Shown: one piece after another, positions 16,746 to 23,286 of the stretch | Layout of the letters: each line of letters opens with the position of its first letter | Numbering within the stretch: position 1 is the stretch's first letter | Assembly (NCBI GenBank): GCA_036562635.1 | Contig: DATCJU010000015.1 | Coordinates: forward strand, 1 to 38,412 | DNA from: DATCJU01 sp036562635 | Lineage (GTDB): Bacteria > Actinomycetota > Actinomycetes > Mycobacteriales > Pseudonocardiaceae | Direction: 5' to 3' | DNA: 38,412 bases | Notes under the pieces: model-generated | Databases searched by the model: none | What the model was told of the DNA's origin: nothing | Seen by the model: the letters and a program-made list of their open reading frames with translations, nothing else | Made by a program: the position numbers and the translations under genes

Positions 16746-16898
16746 ATGGCCGCAGGGCTCGCGATGCTCGTGCTGGCGTTGGCCGCCGTCGTGATGGTGC
16801 TGGTGGTGCCGTCCGACGACGGCACCGGCACGGTGGAGGAGGAGTCGACGCGGAACCCGGTGGAGCGGTCCTCGGGGCTGACCCCGCGTCACGGTTGA
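16746..16898 (+). CDS. Small single-pass membrane protein, 50 aa
   Basis: A 50-aa protein with one hydrophobic segment at about 4-21 (LAMLVLALAAVVMVLVVP) and an acidic then basic hydrophilic tail (DDGTGTVEEEST and so on) that would face one side of the membrane. ATG at 16746 has an excellent RBS, AGGAGGT, 5 nt upstream, and a strong hairpin at 16906-16942 follows the stop directly, which together support a real gene. It precedes another small membrane protein gene. I do not recognise a family. Confidence 0.65.
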   Translation: MAAGLAMLVLALAAVVMVLVVPSDDGTGTVEEESTRNPVERSSGLTPRHG

Positions 16899-16905
16899 GC
16901 ACGAG

Positions 16906-16942
16906 GTGGGGCGGCCGGGGTGGAGCACCCCGGCCGCCCCAC
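16906..16942 (+). terminator. Perfect 16-bp hairpin terminator
   Basis: Arms 16906-16921 and 16927-16942 are perfectly complementary around a 5-nt loop, starting 7 nt after the stop of the 50-aa gene. Confidence 0.85.
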
Positions 16943-17134
16943 GCGTCGTGGCCTCCGTCGGGCCTCCCCGGTGGTGACCGGGCTCGACGGTCCACTCGTC
17001 CGGATCACGACACGCCCGCCCAAGATCGGGACACTGGTGGTGACCGGAGAGAGCGGAGCACGTCCTGACCGGCGGGTTCCGGGAGACGAGGAGCACGGTG
17101 GCCGGGGCGAGGCGCTCCGGAACGGGGGTGCTCG

Positions 17135-17305
17135 ATGACCAACCTGCTCGTGTTCCTCGCCTTCGTCGTGCTCTCCCTGCTGTGCGGCCTGGTCGTGCTG
17201 CGGGGCACGCTGAACCTGCTGGAGGAGGGCTCCGTGGACCTGGGCGGGCACGTCGCCCCGGAGCCGACGGAGCAGAACCTGCCCCGGGGGTCCTGCCACG
17301 GCTGA
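17135..17305 (+). CDS. Small single-pass membrane protein, 56 aa
   Basis: A 56-aa protein starting MTNLLVFLAFVVLSLLCGLV, with one transmembrane helix at about 4-24 and a hydrophilic tail (EEGSVDLGGHVAPEP) ending in SCHG. ATG at 17135 is preceded by GGGGGTG at a suitable distance. Codon third positions are almost all G or C across the frame, and a hairpin overlaps the stop codon at 17304-17325. Separated from the 50-aa gene by a terminator, so probably its own transcript. No family recognised. Confidence 0.62.
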   Translation: MTNLLVFLAFVVLSLLCGLVVLRGTLNLLEEGSVDLGGHVAPEPTEQNLPRGSCHG

Positions 17306-17325
17306 GTCCCCGTCGGACGGGGCTC
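17304..17325 (+). terminator. Hairpin at the 3' end of the 56-aa gene
   Basis: CCCCG (17308-17312) and CGGGG (17318-17322), extended by GAG/CTC with one bulged T, form a compact hairpin. Confidence 0.5.
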
Positions 17326-17366
17326 CTCGTGGGGTGGTGAGCCGGAGATCGTCGTGCCGACACGGA

Positions 17367-17401
17367 CGGGCCGCCCCGAGGAGACTCCTCGAGGCGGCCC
17401 G
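17367..17401. terminator. Bidirectional terminator
   Basis: CGGGCCGCC at 17367-17375 pairs with GGCGGCCCG at 17393-17401, and CGAGGAG with CTCCTCG inside, giving a long stem with one mismatch. It separates the plus-strand small gene from the converging hydrolase gene ending at 17438. Confidence 0.8.
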
Positions 17402-17437
17402 GGTGTGTGGGGTCGTGCCCTCCGGGGCACGGGTCGG

Positions 17438-19114
17438 TCAGGGCAGCAGCGGCTCCGCGATGCGGGACAGCCGCTCGGCGGCCTGCAGCGGGTTCTCCGC
17501 GGTCGTGGCGAGGGTGGTCGCCGCGGTCGGGTCGGGCAGCGGCAGGCCCGGGCAGGTCAGGTCACGCCGGGGCACCACCCCGTCGACCAGGTAGGCCTCC
17601 ACCACGTCGTCCACGCAGGCGTTGCCACTGGCGTAGATGCCGTGGTCCCCCTCGTCGGTGACGGTGAGCATCCGGGAGTTGGCGAACGCCCGGTGCGCCC
17701 GGACCGCACCCTCCATCGGCGTGGCGGGGTCGTTCTCGGACTGCACCATCAGCACCGGGGGCACGCCCTTGCCGTCCGGTCGGGGCAGGTCCGTCCTGGG
17801 CCGGTCCCAGCTGAGGCAGGGTTCCATGATCTCGTTCCAGCCGAGCAGCGGGTACTTGCGTCCCTGCTTCTCCGACTCGCGGACCAGGTACCGGTCGTCA
17901 CCCTTCCACGGGGTGTCGTTGCAGATGATCGAGTAGAAGGTGGCCTCGAAGGCGTCCGGTGCCGGCTCGCCCGACAGGGGGGCGAACAGGTGGTGCCGGC
18001 GCAGCTCGACGACCTGCTGCCGCAGGGTCTCCCGGGTGGCCGTGGCCTCGATGGCGGTGGGCTGGGTGAGCAGCGAGTCGATCATGGCCAGGTCCTGGGC
18101 CAGGATCGGGAACGAGCTCTTGACGTAGAGCGTCCCGATGATCGCGTCGTCCAGCACCAGGGGCGTGAGCAGGAAGCCGTCGCCCAGGTCGAGGGGCTGC
18201 TCGGCGAGCCGGGCCCGGATCCGCTCGTAGCTCTGTCGGACCTGCTCGGCGGTGCTGCCCAGGTGGTAGAGCTCGTCGTAGCGCGCGACCCAGGGCAGGA
18301 AGTCCTCCCGGAAGCGGCGCTCGAAGCCCAGCGGCTGCCAGGCGAACGACTTCTGCCAGGTGGTGGTGAACTCGGTGTTGGAGTCCAGCACGAACCGGTC
18401 GACGCGGTGGGGGAACCGCTCGGCGTAGTGGGCGCCCATCCAGCTACCGCCGGAGTAGCCCACCCAGCTGATCTTGTCCCGGCCCAGCAGGTGGCGCAGC
18501 AGGTCCAGGTCGCGCACGGTCTGCTCGGTGGTCACGTGCCGGCCGAGTTCACCGGAGTGCTTCTGGCACTCCCGGGCGATCAGGCGGTTGAGGTCCAGCA
18601 TGGCCCGGATGTTCTCCGGGCTGCGGTCCCGCGGGTCGATGGTCGGGTCGATGCTGAGCCCGCCACAGGTGACGTTGCTGCTGTCGCCGGTGCCGCGCGG
18701 GTCGATGCCGACGATCTCGAAGGTGTCCAGCACCTTGGTGCGGCCCGCCGCCAGGAACACCAGGGGCAGGGTTCGGCCGGGCCCGCCGGGTCCGCCGGGG
18801 TTGGTGAACAGGCTGCGCTGGGCCTCGCCGTTGGCGGGGCGCAGTCGGCTCACCGCGACGGTGACGTCGGCCCCGGCTCGGGGTCGGTTCCAGTCGAGTG
18901 GTGCGACGAAGGTGCCGCACTCCAGCCGTTCGGACCCGGGCGGCAGGCCCGGGGGCAGTTCCCCGTCGAAGCAGGGCTGCCAGTCGATCTGCTGGGTCAG
19001 GTAGCGGTTGGGCAGTCCGTGGTTCGCGGTGTCCGGGCTCGCCAGTGCTGGCGGAACCCCCAGGATCAGTGCTCCCGCGGCGGCGGCGCCGACGGCGAGC
19101 AGAGTCTTCCGCAT
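17438..19114 (-). CDS. Secreted tripeptidyl aminopeptidase-like alpha/beta hydrolase (S33)
   Basis: Exported hydrolase of 558 aa. MRKTLLAVGAAAAGALILG is a Sec signal peptide with likely cleavage at ALA-SPD. NPGGPGGPG forms the oxyanion region, GIDPRGTG follows, and the nucleophile elbow is GYSGGS with S221. DPATPMEGA near the C-terminus provides the catalytic Asp and GDHGIYASGN the His, in a TAP-like C-terminal domain. Related Streptomyces Tap enzymes remove tripeptides from protein N-termini. I chose ATG at 19114 because GAGGGG lies just upstream and the signal peptide begins there; an in-frame start 48 nt further upstream has neither. Monocistronic. The palindrome at 19135-19155 sits in its leader. 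Confidence 0.9.
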   Translation of the reverse strand: MRKTLLAVGAAAAGALILGVPPALASPDTANHGLPNRYLTQQIDWQPCFDGELPPGLPPGSERLECGTFVAPLDWNRPRAGADVTVAVSRLRPANGEAQRSLFTNPGGPGGPGRTLPLVFLAAGRTKVLDTFEIVGIDPRGTGDSSNVTCGGLSIDPTIDPRDRSPENIRAMLDLNRLIARECQKHSGELGRHVTTEQTVRDLDLLRHLLGRDKISWVGYSGGSWMGAHYAERFPHRVDRFVLDSNTEFTTTWQKSFAWQPLGFERRFREDFLPWVARYDELYHLGSTAEQVRQSYERIRARLAEQPLDLGDGFLLTPLVLDDAIIGTLYVKSSFPILAQDLAMIDSLLTQPTAIEATATRETLRQQVVELRRHHLFAPLSGEPAPDAFEATFYSIICNDTPWKGDDRYLVRESEKQGRKYPLLGWNEIMEPCLSWDRPRTDLPRPDGKGVPPVLMVQSENDPATPMEGAVRAHRAFANSRMLTVTDEGDHGIYASGNACVDDVVEAYLVDGVVPRRDLTCPGLPLPDPTAATTLATTAENPLQAAERLSRIAEPLLP

Positions 19115-19134
19115 GTCACCCCTCGTTTCGTGAT

Positions 19135-19155
19135 GTGTCCACGGTGGACGGACAC
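19135..19155. promoter_or_regulatory. Palindrome in the hydrolase leader
   Basis: GTGTCC/GGACAC outer arms enclose GTCCACGGTGGAC (19137-19149), a 13-bp palindrome with only the centre unpaired. It is 21 nt upstream of the hydrolase start and could be a repressor site or an RNA hairpin near the RBS. Confidence 0.45.
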
Positions 19156-19484
19156 TTACCACTCAACAGGGTGAACAGCAGTTTTTCGAGAGACGGAAGT
19201 TGGCTTTTTCGCTACTCCGTTCGAACTAGATGAATCACCTTCAAGTATGAGGTCGCCACCGTTTCAATCACTCTCCGTTCTGAGTTGACGGACCAGGAGT
19301 GACCGTTCCCCGGCCACCCGGTGGGGACCGGCACGGGGAAACCCGACCCGAGGCGGATCGACTCCTGACGCGGTGGCACGTACGGAGGGGCGTGGTGGTG
19401 CGTCCCGGAACGCCGGTCTCGGACGCCGGACACCGTCCCGCGCACGCCGTGCCACCCGGTGGACGGGCCACGACCGCTGACGGC

Positions 19485-19551
19485 GTCACACCGGTACGGC
19501 GCCGGGGCGGGGTCACACCGGCGCGGCCACCGGATGGAACCGTCACGCCGG
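19485..19551. repeat. Three short direct repeats of GTCACACCGG type
   Basis: GTCACACCGG at 19485-19494 and 19512-19521 and GTCACGCCGG at 19542-19551 are spaced 27 and 30 bp. They lie in the 674-nt gap 19115-19788 between the divergent hydrolase and DUF3311/symporter genes. No gene is supported in that gap; besides these repeats it holds the palindrome at 19135-19155 and the promoter at 19693-19721. Confidence 0.35.
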
Positions 19552-19692
19552 ACGTGCTGTGGCCGACGTTCCGGCCGACACCCGGACGTAACAGGACTCC
19601 GGAACGTGACGAGCCGTTGTCGGGGTGTTCACGAAGTTGCCCGGATCAGGTCACGATTCGGCTTCCAGCCCTCGTCGAGACTCCCCGAAAGA

Positions 19693-19721
19693 GTGACGTG
19701 GGAAACGTTCGCGCTTAACAT
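19693..19721 (+). promoter_or_regulatory. Predicted promoter of the DUF3311/symporter operon
   Basis: GTGACG at 19693-19698, a 17-nt spacer and TAACAT at 19716-19721 match the housekeeping pattern reasonably. Transcription would start near 19728, leaving a leader of about 60 nt before the ATG at 19789. Confidence 0.5.
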
Positions 19722-19788
19722 CCCCCACACCCCCGGCCATCCGGCCTGGTGGGCGAGACCCTGCCCGTGCTGCGCACGGAGGAAAGCG

Positions 19789-20085
19789 ATGCCTACTGGT
19801 TCGCCACCCGGTCAGCAGGCGCGTCGCGATCGCGACGGCCTCCGCTGGAATGCCTGGAACCTGTTCCTCCTGGTCCCCCTGCTCATGTTGATTACCCCGG
19901 TGTTCAACAGGGAGGAGCCCCGGGTTCTCGGCCTTCCGTTCTTCTACTGGTACCAGTTCCTGTTCGTACCGCTGGGCGTCGTCTGCGTCGCCATCGTGTA
20001 CGTCAAGACCAAGGACAAGCCGGCGCGTACCGGCGGATCGGACCGCCTGCAGGTCGACGACTCGGATGAGGGAGACGCCCGGTGA
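19789..20085 (+). CDS. DUF3311 family small membrane protein
   Basis: A 98-aa protein with two transmembrane segments, about 23-40 (LFLLVPLLMLITPVF) and 50-73 (FFYWYQFLFVPLGVVCVAIV), and a charged C-terminus. DUF3311 genes typically sit directly before sodium:solute symporter genes, as here, where its TGA overlaps the GTG of the symporter. It is thought to be an accessory subunit, by analogy with small partner proteins of other symporters. ATG at 19789 is preceded by GGAGGAAA; longer frames upstream would cross the promoter region. Confidence 0.88.
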   Translation: MPTGSPPGQQARRDRDGLRWNAWNLFLLVPLLMLITPVFNREEPRVLGLPFFYWYQFLFVPLGVVCVAIVYVKTKDKPARTGGSDRLQVDDSDEGDAR

Positions 20086-21725
20086 ACAACCTGCAGTGGA
20101 CCGAGATCGCCGTCTTCAGCCTGCTGTTCCTGCTGGTGACCGTGCTGGGCTTCGTGGCTGCGCGGTGGAAGGCCGGCAGCACCCTGGACCACCTCGACGA
20201 GTGGGGTCTGGGCGGGCGCAAGTTCGGTTCCTGGATCACCTGGTTCCTGGTCGGCGGTGACCTCTACACCGCCTACACCTTCGTCTCGGTGCCCGCGCTG
20301 ATCTTCGGTGCCGGCGCGATGGGCTTCTTCGCCCTGCCCTACACGGTCGTGCTCTACCCGATCGTGTTCCTGCCGCTGCTGCGGATGTGGTCCGTCTCCC
20401 GGGTGCACGGCTACGTCACCCCGGCCGACTACGTGCGGGGTCGCTACGGCTCGCACCTGCTCGCCCTGCTGGTGGCGCTCACCGGGATCGTGGCCACCAT
20501 GCCCTACATCGCGCTGCAGCTCGTCGGCCTGGAGGCCGTGCTGCGCACCATGGGCTTCAACGGCAGCGGCATCCTGGGTCACCTGCCGCTGTTCATCGCG
20601 TTCCTGATCCTGGCGCTGTACACCTACCAGTCGGGTCTGCGGGCGCCGGCGCTCATCGCGTTCGTCAAGGACAGCCTGATCTACCTGGTCATCCTGGTCG
20701 CGGTGTTCTACCTGCCGGCCAAGCTCGGCGGCTGGAGCTCGATCTTCGACCAGGCGCAGGCGAAGTTCGACGCCACCCCGGCGGCGGCTGACGGCATCCT
20801 GCTGAACAGCAACAACCAGCTCCAGTACGCCACCCTGGCCCTGGGGTCGGCCCTGGCGCTGTTCCTCTACCCGCACTCGCTGACCGGAATCCTGGCGTCC
20901 AAGGGCCGGAACGTGATCAAGCGGAACATGGTGGCGCTGCCGGCCTACTCGCTGCTGCTGGGCATGCTGGCACTGCTGGGCTACGTGGCGATCAGCGCGA
21001 GCACCACGCCGATCGTCAACCAGGCCACCGGTCGGCCGGACACCAACACCATCGTGCCGATGCTGTTCGACCAGGAGTTCCCCTCCTGGTTCGCGGGTAT
21101 CGCGTTCGCTGCCATCGGTATCGGCGCCCTGGTCCCGGCCGCGATCATGTCCATCGCCGCGGCCAACCTGTGGACCCGCAACATCTACAAGGAGTACCTG
21201 CGCAAGGACGCCACGCCGGCCCAGGAGGCCAAGCAGGCCAAGCTGGCCTCCCTGGTGGTCAAGTTCGGTGCGGTCGCGGTCATCGTGTTCATCGACCCGC
21301 AGTTCAGTATCGACCTGCAGCTGATCGGTGGTGTGATCATCCTGCAGACGCTGCCGGCGGTGGCGATCTCGCTGTACACCCGCTGGTTCCACGTCTGGGG
21401 TCTGATCGCCGGGTGGGTCGCCGGCATGGCCTGGGGCTTCCAGATGCTGTACTCGATCCCCAACCCGGCGGCGGGCAAGGCGCACTTCGGTGGCTCGGCG
21501 CTGCCGCTGGACAAGCTGTCGATCTTCGGCTGGCACCCGTTCGCCGGGTCCCAGGTGCAGATCTACGTCGGGTTCGTCGCCCTGGTGGCCAACCTGCTGG
21601 TGGCCGTGCTGGTCACCCTGGTGGCCCGCAGGATCAAGGCGTCCAACGGGGTGGACCAGACCAAGCCGTCCGACTACCACGCCGACGAGGGCGACCCGGA
21701 GCTCAAGCCGGTCGCGGCGCACTGA
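20082..21725 (+). CDS. mctP: Sodium:solute symporter, MctP-like monocarboxylate permease
   Basis: SSS-family transporter of 547 aa with about 13 membrane helices. Family stretches include GGRKFGSWITWFLVGGDLYT, YVRGRYGS, ALYTYQSGLRAPALIAF and the LYPHSLTGILAS loop. The closest group known to me is MctP, which takes up lactate, pyruvate and related monocarboxylates with sodium or protons. The GTG start overlaps the stop of the DUF3311 gene (GTGA) and has GAGGGAGA upstream, so the pair is translationally coupled. A terminator follows at 21751-21803. The specific substrate is inferred from the family and the DUF3311 partner. Confidence 0.88.
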   Translation: MNNLQWTEIAVFSLLFLLVTVLGFVAARWKAGSTLDHLDEWGLGGRKFGSWITWFLVGGDLYTAYTFVSVPALIFGAGAMGFFALPYTVVLYPIVFLPLLRMWSVSRVHGYVTPADYVRGRYGSHLLALLVALTGIVATMPYIALQLVGLEAVLRTMGFNGSGILGHLPLFIAFLILALYTYQSGLRAPALIAFVKDSLIYLVILVAVFYLPAKLGGWSSIFDQAQAKFDATPAAADGILLNSNNQLQYATLALGSALALFLYPHSLTGILASKGRNVIKRNMVALPAYSLLLGMLALLGYVAISASTTPIVNQATGRPDTNTIVPMLFDQEFPSWFAGIAFAAIGIGALVPAAIMSIAAANLWTRNIYKEYLRKDATPAQEAKQAKLASLVVKFGAVAVIVFIDPQFSIDLQLIGGVIILQTLPAVAISLYTRWFHVWGLIAGWVAGMAWGFQMLYSIPNPAAGKAHFGGSALPLDKLSIFGWHPFAGSQVQIYVGFVALVANLLVAVLVTLVARRIKASNGVDQTKPSDYHADEGDPELKPVAAH

Positions 21726-21750
21726 GTCGGCACCGTCTCTCCTTCCGCGT

Positions 21751-21803
21751 ACGGGCCACCCCTCCTCGCCGACCGTGTTCGGCGGGGTCGGGGGGTGGCC
21801 CGT
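21751..21803 (+). terminator. Long hairpin terminator of the symporter operon
   Basis: ACGGGCCACCCC at 21751-21762 pairs with GGGGTGGCCCGT at 21792-21803; TCGCCGA and TCGGCG pair further inside. Confidence 0.8.
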
Positions 21804-21818
21804 GCCGTGTTCCGGCCC

Positions 21819-21824
21819 TAGCGT
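21819..21824 (+). promoter_or_regulatory. -10 element for a probably leaderless transcript
   Basis: TAGCGT lies 12 to 7 nt before the ATG at 21831, and no Shine-Dalgarno sequence is present, the pattern of leaderless actinobacterial mRNAs. Confidence 0.5.
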
Positions 21825-21830
21825 GATCGC

Positions 21831-22415
21831 ATGGCTGACATGGAGCAGGTGAGCAGGTTCGGCACGGTCGAGCCGGAGGAGCTGCCGGAGGACCTGCGGC
21901 AGCGGGTGCAGGCGATCGCGGAGAAGTCGGGGTTCGTGCCGAACATCTTCCGTGCGCTCGGACACCGCCCGGACGAGCTGCGGGCGTTCATGGACTACCA
22001 CGACGTGCTGATGGAGCGGGAGGGCGGCCTGAGCAAGGCCGAGCGTGAGCTGGTGGTGGTCGCCACCTCCGGGGCCAACCACTGCACCTACTGCGTGGTG
22101 GCGCACGGGGCGATCCTGCGGATCCGCAGCAAGGACCCCTACCTGGCCGACCGGGTGGCCACCAATCCGTGGGCGGTCGAGCTGTCCCCGCGGGAGCGGG
22201 CCATCGTCGACCTGGCGCTGCAGTTGGCCACCGACTCGGCGACGCTCACCGAGGACGATCTGGACGCCGCCAGGGCGGCGGGGTTGACCGACGAGGAGAT
22301 CTGGCAGGTCGGGGCGATCACCGCGTTCTTCGCCATGTCGAACCGGCTGGCTCATCTGATGGCGTTGCGGCCCAATCCCGAGTTCCATCTCCTGGGGCGG
22401 GTGCCCCGGGGCTGA
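21831..22415 (+). CDS. Peroxidase-related enzyme (AhpD/carboxymuconolactone decarboxylase-like)
   Basis: Cytoplasmic all-helical protein of 194 aa. The AhpD-type redox motif is NHCTYCVVAH with C85, C88 and H92, preceded by the KAERELVVVATS helix. The C-terminal half (LTDEEIWQVGAITAFFAMSN) continues the fold. It belongs to the uncharacterised peroxidase-related group and likely reduces peroxides using an unknown thiol donor. ATG at 21831 fits the leaderless promoter at 21819; a second in-frame ATG at 21840 is possible. Its last 64 nt overlap the antiparallel 94-aa gene at 22352-22636. Confidence 0.9.
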   Translation: MADMEQVSRFGTVEPEELPEDLRQRVQAIAEKSGFVPNIFRALGHRPDELRAFMDYHDVLMEREGGLSKAERELVVVATSGANHCTYCVVAHGAILRIRSKDPYLADRVATNPWAVELSPRERAIVDLALQLATDSATLTEDDLDAARAAGLTDEEIWQVGAITAFFAMSNRLAHLMALRPNPEFHLLGRVPRG

Positions 22416-22636
22416 GCCACGCCGGGGCCCGCCGTGTCCGGTGCGTGGAGGGCCCACACCCGGTAGGGGTGCTGCCGGAGCCGGCTCCGCCGGTGCAGGG
22501 CGCGGGTGGTGCGCTGGCAGCGCCAGCGACGCCACCAGGTGGGTGCGGGTTGGTCGGCCAGTGCGGCCAGGACGATGCCTCCCAGGGCGGCGAGTAACAG
22601 GATCATCAGGGTCTGGGTATACGGATCAACTGACAC
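22352..22636 (-). CDS. Hypothetical small membrane protein, 94 aa
   Basis: A 94-aa protein with one N-terminal transmembrane helix at about 9-27 (TLMILLLAALGGIVLAALAD) and a strongly basic tail (WWRRWRCQRTTRALHRRSRL). GTG at 22636 is preceded by GAGGACACC and overlaps the end of the 42-aa gene by 11 nt, so it is the third gene of a minus-strand micro-operon. The last 64 nt run antiparallel through the end of the peroxidase-related gene, so the true C-terminus is less certain. No family recognised. Confidence 0.55.
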   Translation of the reverse strand: MSVDPYTQTLMILLLAALGGIVLAALADQPAPTWWRRWRCQRTTRALHRRSRLRQHPYRVWALHAPDTAGPGVAQPRGTRPRRWNSGLGRNAIR

Positions 22637-22754
22637 GGTGTCCTCGTCCGCAGGTGGTGCAGTGTTTCCGGCGGCAGCGCATCCGGTGTACGAGCAGGAC
22701 CAGTGTCGAGGCCACCAGGATGCCGGCCAGCAGATCGGTCGGCAGGAGGATCAC
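22626..22754 (-). CDS. Hypothetical small membrane protein, 42 aa, with Cys/His cluster
   Basis: A 42-aa protein: a single transmembrane helix (MILLPTDLLAGILVASTLVL) followed by a basic tail with CRRKHCTTCGRGH, where three Cys and two His could bind zinc. GTG at 22754 overlaps the stop of the upstream 107-aa gene (GTGA), with a G-rich RBS just upstream. Longer in-frame extension is possible but would run through the upstream gene without an RBS. Middle gene of the micro-operon. Function unknown. Confidence 0.58.
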   Translation of the reverse strand: MILLPTDLLAGILVASTLVLLVHRMRCRRKHCTTCGRGHRVS

Positions 22755-23074
22755 CGGGCACCCCCCGGGCCCGTGAGCGTGTTCTCCTGGTGGACCTTCT
22801 GTCGGGCGGCGGGCCCACCGGGCCAGTGCACCTCGGTCTCGCACAGTCGCCGGGACTTGCGGCCCTGGTCCAGCCGCCACAACACGACCAGCCAGCGCCC
22901 GGGTGGCGCCTCACGCCGGTCCAGGTAGTCCTCGGCGCACAGCCGTGCGTACTCCTCCGGGCCGCCTCGGCCCAGGTAGGGACCGTGGTCGTCGATGTCC
23001 TCGGTGTCCACCAGCACCCGGGCGCCCCGCTCGATGCGGAAGTACTCGACACGGTGCCAGTACGACCAAGGCAT
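22751..23074 (-). CDS. Hypothetical protein, 107 aa, first gene of a micro-operon
   Basis: Soluble protein of about 107 aa starting MPWSYWHRVEYFRIERGARV. It has a beta-strand-rich centre (GRWLVVLWRL) and an acidic segment (DTEDIDDHGPYLG). I do not recognise a family. Start codons GTG 23080, GTG 23077 and ATG 23074 are consecutive in frame; ATG 23074 and GTG 23077 have the better distance (9 and 6 nt) from AGGGGG at 23089-23084. That RBS lies in one arm of the hairpin at 23081-23112. Its stop overlaps the start of the 42-aa gene. Confidence 0.65.
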   Translation of the reverse strand: MPWSYWHRVEYFRIERGARVLVDTEDIDDHGPYLGRGGPEEYARLCAEDYLDRREAPPGRWLVVLWRLDQGRKSRRLCETEVHWPGGPAARQKVHQENTLTGPGGAR

Positions 23075-23080
23075 CACCAC

Positions 23081-23112
23081 ACACCCCCTGTCGGAGGTAT
23101 CGCAGGGGGTGT
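23081..23112 (-). promoter_or_regulatory. Inverted repeat covering the micro-operon RBS
   Basis: ACACCCCCTG at 23081-23090 and CAGGGGGTGT at 23103-23112 are perfect 10-bp complements with a 12-nt loop. On the minus-strand mRNA the proximal arm contains the only good Shine-Dalgarno sequence, so folding would hide it. It may instead be a protein-binding site on DNA. Confidence 0.6.
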
Positions 23113-23192
23113 ACTGACGGGTCCTTCCGGGTGGATGGCGTACTCCTTCTTGCGCTGAGGCCGTACAGTGACAGTCCGGATGCGCTCCGTTG

Positions 23193-23225
23193 TGTTGACA
23201 TCAACATGATGCGTTGATGTCAACA
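23193..23225. promoter_or_regulatory. Twin palindromic operator, GTTGAnnTCAAC x2
   Basis: TGTTGACATCAAC at 23193-23205 and GTTGATGTCAACA at 23213-23225 form a perfect 13-bp inverted repeat with a 7-nt spacer. Each arm is itself a near palindrome (GTTGA-2-TCAAC), so two dimers could bind 19 bp apart. It lies between the micro-operon and the XRE gene, 62 nt before the XRE start. Confidence 0.7.
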
Positions 23226-23273
23226 TGCGGGGCAATGCCCTGATCGGGGAACATCGGTCCCACGACCGTCGCC

Positions 23274-23279
23274 TACGCT
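23274..23279 (+). promoter_or_regulatory. -10 element for leaderless XRE transcript
   Basis: TACGCT at 13 to 8 nt before ATG 23287, with no Shine-Dalgarno sequence between, fits a transcript that begins at or next to the start codon. Confidence 0.55.
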
Positions 23280-23286
23280 CTGCGCC

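Noticed and set aside
19299..19718. Plus-strand frame in the gap before the DUF3311 gene
   Set aside because: No RBS, no recognisable composition, and it crosses the predicted promoter and repeat region.
19944..22535. Long minus-strand frame opposite the symporter and peroxidase genes
   Set aside because: Shadow of the MctP-like and peroxidase-related genes; rich in His, Gln and Arg with no motif.
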